This document shows positions 6,813-8,675 of a stretch of DNA of 8,675 nucleotides, one piece after another; the first letter of the stretch is position 1, and each line of letters starts with the position of its first letter. Location of the stretch: positions 1 through 8,675 of the forward strand of contig DAOUVM010000078.1 in NCBI GenBank assembly GCA_030667645.1. Reading direction: 5' to 3'. The notes below the pieces were generated by a model. It was not told where the DNA came from. It saw nothing but the letters and a program-made list of their open reading frames with translations, and did no database searches. A program made the translations under genes and the position numbers. The DNA comes from Ardenticatenales bacterium (GTDB lineage: Bacteria; Chloroflexota; Anaerolineae; Promineifilales; UBA4811).

Positions 6813-6841
6813 TTGCGTGAACACCCAGGTTGTGGTAAACT
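6813..6841 (+). promoter_or_regulatory. Predicted sigma-70-type promoter of rpmB
   Basis: TTGCGT (6813-6818) and TAAACT (6836-6841) are separated by exactly 17 bases, and TGG before the -10 gives an extended -10. The -35 matches the consensus at three of six positions and the -10 at four of six, so the call rests mainly on spacing, the extended -10 and its position about 60 bases upstream of rpmB. Transcription would start near 6848. Confidence 0.5.
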
Positions 6842-6850
6842 CTGACTCCT

Positions 6851-6871
6851 GGCGACCGTGTTCTGGTCGCC
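6851..6871 (+). promoter_or_regulatory. Perfect hairpin in the rpmB leader
   Basis: GGCGACC (6851-6857) and GGTCGCC (6865-6871) form a perfect 7-bp GC-rich stem with a 7-base loop GTGTTCT; a G-U pair can extend it inwards. Only TTT follows, then ACC, so it is a poor terminator. If the promoter above is right, the hairpin sits within a few bases of the transcript's 5' end and 16 bases before the GAGGA ribosome site (6888-6892). It could stabilise the mRNA or take part in control of L28 synthesis; neither is shown by the sequence. Confidence 0.55.
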
Positions 6872-6900
6872 TTTACCTTGTAGCTTTGAGGACAGTGACA

Positions 6901-7083
6901 ATGGCCCGGTGTGACAGATGTGGCAAAGCAACGCGTTTCGGGCATAATGTAAGCCACTCGAACGTGCGAACAAAGAGACGGTTCAAGCCCAACATCCAAC
7001 GTGTGACCGTAACCGAGGGTAATCGCCGCGTGCGCAAGTCGATTTGCACAAAGTGCATCAAGACAATGAGTCGAAACGCCTAG
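6901..7083 (+). CDS. rpmB: 50S ribosomal protein L28 (bL28)
   Basis: A 60-residue basic protein of the large ribosomal subunit. The start MARCDRCGKAT, 'GHNVSHSN' (14-21), 'RRFKPNIQRV' (26-35) and the C-terminal 'ICTKCIKTM' are typical bL28. Cysteines at 4, 7, 49 and 52 form two CxxC pairs, so this is the zinc-ribbon (C+) form of L28; many bacteria carry a C- form, sometimes as a zinc-responsive second copy. The reading frame stays open upstream to 6742, but the true start is ATG 6901, with GAGGA at 6888-6892, 8 bases before it. It is the only plus-strand gene here, a single-gene unit with its own promoter, leader hairpin and terminator, divergent from the asp23-like gene and convergent with rlmN. 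Confidence 0.98.
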   Translation: MARCDRCGKATRFGHNVSHSNVRTKRRFKPNIQRVTVTEGNRRVRKSICTKCIKTMSRNA

Positions 7084-7105
7084 CGGCCGATTGAATGTCA
7101 CCTGG

Positions 7106-7139
7106 GGCCAGCCGGATTGACGGGCTGGCCTTTTTTTTT
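7106..7139 (+). terminator. Intrinsic terminator of rpmB
   Basis: GGCCAGCC (7106-7113) pairs perfectly with GGCTGGCC (7123-7130) around a 9-base loop, and nine T follow (7131-7139). It begins 23 bases after the rpmB stop. On the minus strand the stem is not followed by a U-rich stretch, so it should not act as a strong terminator for rlmN. Confidence 0.95.
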
Positions 7140-7165
7140 GCTCGCGTTCTGTGTGCATAACAGGA

Positions 7166-8296
7166 TCAATGATACCGTGTTGAAGGGGAACGGGCAAGCG
7201 AGGTAACCGGCGGATCATCGGGCTTGCCTGTTTGCGACCTGTTTCGCGCGTCGCCGATTCTTCGACGCTTCAACTGTCCACACCCAGCCTCAATGTCGAT
7301 TCCCCGTCGCTGGCGGAGCGTATGGGGGATTCCGTAGCCGGTGAGAATCTCCTGAAATCCCGTGATCTCTTGGAGTCTGGGCCGCTGACCATTAAATGGC
7401 AAAGCCGGGTTCAGGGGAATCAGGTTGACGTGGCATAGCATACCCGCGATAAGCCTGCCCAGCGCATGGGCCTGTTCCGGTGTGTCATTCATCCCCTTGA
7501 TCAGTGCCCATTCATAGGTAGTGCGCCGGCCGGTCCGCTCTGAATACTCCCGGCCGGCTGCCACCAACTCGGCCACGGACCAACGCCGTGCGGCCGGCAC
7601 CAGTTTTGTGCGCAACACGTCGGTGGCCGCGTGAAGACTGATGGCCAGCCCCACCTGGAGTCCTTCAGTCGCCAACTGGCGGATCTGAGGCACCAGCCCC
7701 ACAGTAGATATAGTGATGCGCCGGGCGCCCAGACCGAAACCGGTCGCATCAACCAGGCGGCGTACGGCCTCTATGGTGGCATCATAATTGTGTAGCGGTT
7801 CACCCATTCCCATGAACACCACGTTGGTCAGCTTGCTCCCCGACCGTCGCAAATCCCGCTCAAAGCCGAGCACTTGGGCAATGATCTCCCCGGCCGTCAG
7901 ATGCCGGGTCAGTCCCATATGGCCCGTGGCGCAAAACACACACCCCATTGCGCACCCCACCTGGCAGGAGATGCACAGCGTTCGGCCGGGCGTACGGCGC
8001 TGGTAGCTCATCAGCACCGTCTCGATGGTCTCGCCGTCCGGCAATTGGAGCAGCCATTTCTCGGTCTTTTCATCGGCCGACCGTTGCACGTCCACCAGGG
8101 TCAGCCCGCCCACGCGCGCCGCACTGGATAACTTCTCCCGCAACGGCAAGGAGAGATTGGTCATCTCGGCCGGTCCGGTTGCCAGATGGCGGTAGAGCCA
8201 TTGCCACACCTGCCCGGCGCGCCACGAAGGTTCTCCCCACTCGGCTAGTAGGTCGATCAACTGCTCGAACGCAAGCGAGTAGAGATCGATCCTCAT
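7166..8296 (-). CDS. rlmN: Dual-specificity 23S rRNA (A2503-C2)/tRNA (A37-C2) methyltransferase RlmN
   Basis: A 376-residue radical SAM enzyme, close to the E. coli length (384). It methylates C2 of A2503 in 23S rRNA and, in some bacteria, A37 of certain tRNAs, affecting translational accuracy. The radical SAM cluster motif CxxxCxxC is at 115, 119 and 122 (CAMGCVFC). FMGMGEPLHN at 161-170 is the SAM-binding GEP motif. Cys108 matches E. coli Cys118, and Cys339 in 'IEAGCGQL' matches Cys355, the residue methylated during catalysis; both are needed by the mechanism. 'LAISLHA' (217-223) and 'NLIPLNP' (291-297) are also typical. The basic tail after Cys339 is about 37 residues, a little longer than usual. 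The ribosome site is weak (GGGGG about 12 bases upstream). It follows the HAD-family gene by 27 bases, suggesting one transcript. Confidence 0.97.
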   Translation of the reverse strand: MRIDLYSLAFEQLIDLLAEWGEPSWRAGQVWQWLYRHLATGPAEMTNLSLPLREKLSSAARVGGLTLVDVQRSADEKTEKWLLQLPDGETIETVLMSYQRRTPGRTLCISCQVGCAMGCVFCATGHMGLTRHLTAGEIIAQVLGFERDLRRSGSKLTNVVFMGMGEPLHNYDATIEAVRRLVDATGFGLGARRITISTVGLVPQIRQLATEGLQVGLAISLHAATDVLRTKLVPAARRWSVAELVAAGREYSERTGRRTTYEWALIKGMNDTPEQAHALGRLIAGMLCHVNLIPLNPALPFNGQRPRLQEITGFQEILTGYGIPHTLRQRRGIDIEAGCGQLKRRRIGDARNRSQTGKPDDPPVTSLARSPSTRYH

Positions 8297-8323
8297 CTGC
8301 CGAACAGCCCCCGAAGCATCGCC

Positions 8324-8675
8324 TCACCTCTCCAGTGCCATCGACAGCATCCCAATGTCATCAAACACCCAGTCGGGTCGAATCGGCGATCCGGCCAAGA
8401 GTTCCTTGCTGGTCACTCCGGAGAGAACCAGGATGGTTCTCAAGCCGGCGTTCTTGCCCCCCAGAATGTCGGTCTCCAATCGATCGCCAACCACGGCGGT
8501 CCCGTGGGGGTCGGTTCCCAACCAAGCCAACGCCTGTTGGAACATCAGCGGCTCTGGCTTGCCTACGATGGTGGGTTCAACACCACTGGCCGCGCTTATC
8601 GCCGCCAGCACAGCTCCTGCGCCCGGCAGAGACCCGGAAGGCGCGGGGAACGTCAGATCGGGATTGGTGCCGATA
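8324..8675 (-). CDS. HAD-IIA family hydrolase (NagD/phosphoglycolate phosphatase-like), C-terminal part
   Basis: The gene enters from the right edge; 116 residues plus the stop are visible, reading in from 8674. They begin IGTNPDLTFP, followed by 'LPGAGAVLAAI' and 'IVGKPEPLMF', which is the end of the C2 cap and the return to the Rossmann-like core in HAD-IIA enzymes. The Lys of GKPEP is HAD motif III. 'VVGDRLETDILGGKNAGL' carries motif IV (GDRLETD), whose acidic residues hold Mg. 'TILVLSGVT' follows, as in the family. Motifs I and II lie outside the window. Substrates in this family include p-nitrophenyl phosphate, sugar phosphates and phosphoglycolate; the sequence does not tell which applies. 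The GTG at 8611 is an internal Val, not a start. Confidence 0.93.
   Translation of the reverse strand, partial: IGTNPDLTFPAPSGSLPGAGAVLAAISAASGVEPTIVGKPEPLMFQQALAWLGTDPHGTAVVGDRLETDILGGKNAGLRTILVLSGVTSKELLAGSPIRPDWVFDDIGMLSMALER

Noticed and set aside
6742..6900. Upstream extension of the rpmB frame to ATG 6742
   Set aside because: bL28 begins at MARCDRCG; the extension overlaps the asp23-like gene and the predicted promoter, and ATG 6901 has its own ribosome site.
6795..6900. Minus-strand promoter for the asp23-fakA-degV-recG-coaD run
   Set aside because: One must exist near here if this is the operon start, but TTGTCA near 6901-6896 has no acceptable -10 at 16-18 bases, and other pairs are equally weak.
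7106..7139. rpmB terminator acting in both directions for rlmN
   Set aside because: On the minus strand the stem is followed by CCAGGTGACATT, without a U-tract, so only plus-strand termination is supported.
6784..7218. Minus-strand open frame of 144 codons across rpmB
   Set aside because: It runs antisense to rpmB and through its terminator, and overlaps the 3' end of rlmN; no homology is recognisable.
8324..8611. A complete 95-residue protein starting at GTG 8611
   Set aside because: The frame continues upstream to the window edge with clear HAD-IIA sequence (IGTNPDLTFP), so 8611 is internal.

Overview
The window looks like a conserved chromosomal housekeeping region from a GC-rich bacterium, most probably a member of the Chloroflexota. 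That placement rests on gene content and order, on a RecG with a long N-terminal extension, and on a coiled-coil gene next to coaD. It is an inference from remembered family features, not from a database search. I see no mobile element, CRISPR array, tRNA, rRNA or phage gene. Coding density is high, and nearly all genes lie on the minus strand.

Layout from right to left, in the direction of minus-strand transcription. At 8675-8324 is the C-terminal part of a HAD-IIA sugar-phosphatase-like protein, followed 27 bases later by rlmN (8296-7166), the 23S rRNA/tRNA adenine-C2 methyltransferase. The plus-strand gene rpmB (6901-7083, ribosomal protein L28) runs towards rlmN and ends in a textbook intrinsic terminator (7106-7139). 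It has a plausible promoter (6813-6841) and a perfect hairpin near the predicted 5' end of its transcript (6851-6871). Divergent from rpmB is a long minus-strand gene run: an Asp23/Gls24-family protein (6794-6438), a FakA-like DAK2 fatty-acid-kinase protein (6377-4686), a DegV/FakB-like fatty-acid-binding protein (4689-3814), recG (3814-1298), coaD (1294-794) and a 169-residue coiled-coil protein resembling actinobacterial SepIVA (711-202). After a 136-base gap comes the first 21 codons of an AIM24/TIGR00266-family gene (65-1).

FakA-like and DegV-like genes overlap by ATGA, DegV and recG by TAATG, and recG and coaD are 3 bases apart. These junctions argue for one translationally coupled operon linking lipid metabolism (fatty acid phosphorylation), DNA repair (RecG) and coenzyme A synthesis (CoaD). 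The arrangement rpmB / asp23-fakA ... recG resembles the Bacillus rpmB / yloU-yloV ... recG neighbourhood, so it is an old gene order rather than a new system.

The points most worth a second look are: the SepIVA resemblance of the coiled-coil protein; loss of the usual serine-rich lipid-carboxylate loop in the DegV protein; a cysteine that seems to have moved in the FakA-like central domain; and the 5' hairpin of the rpmB transcript.
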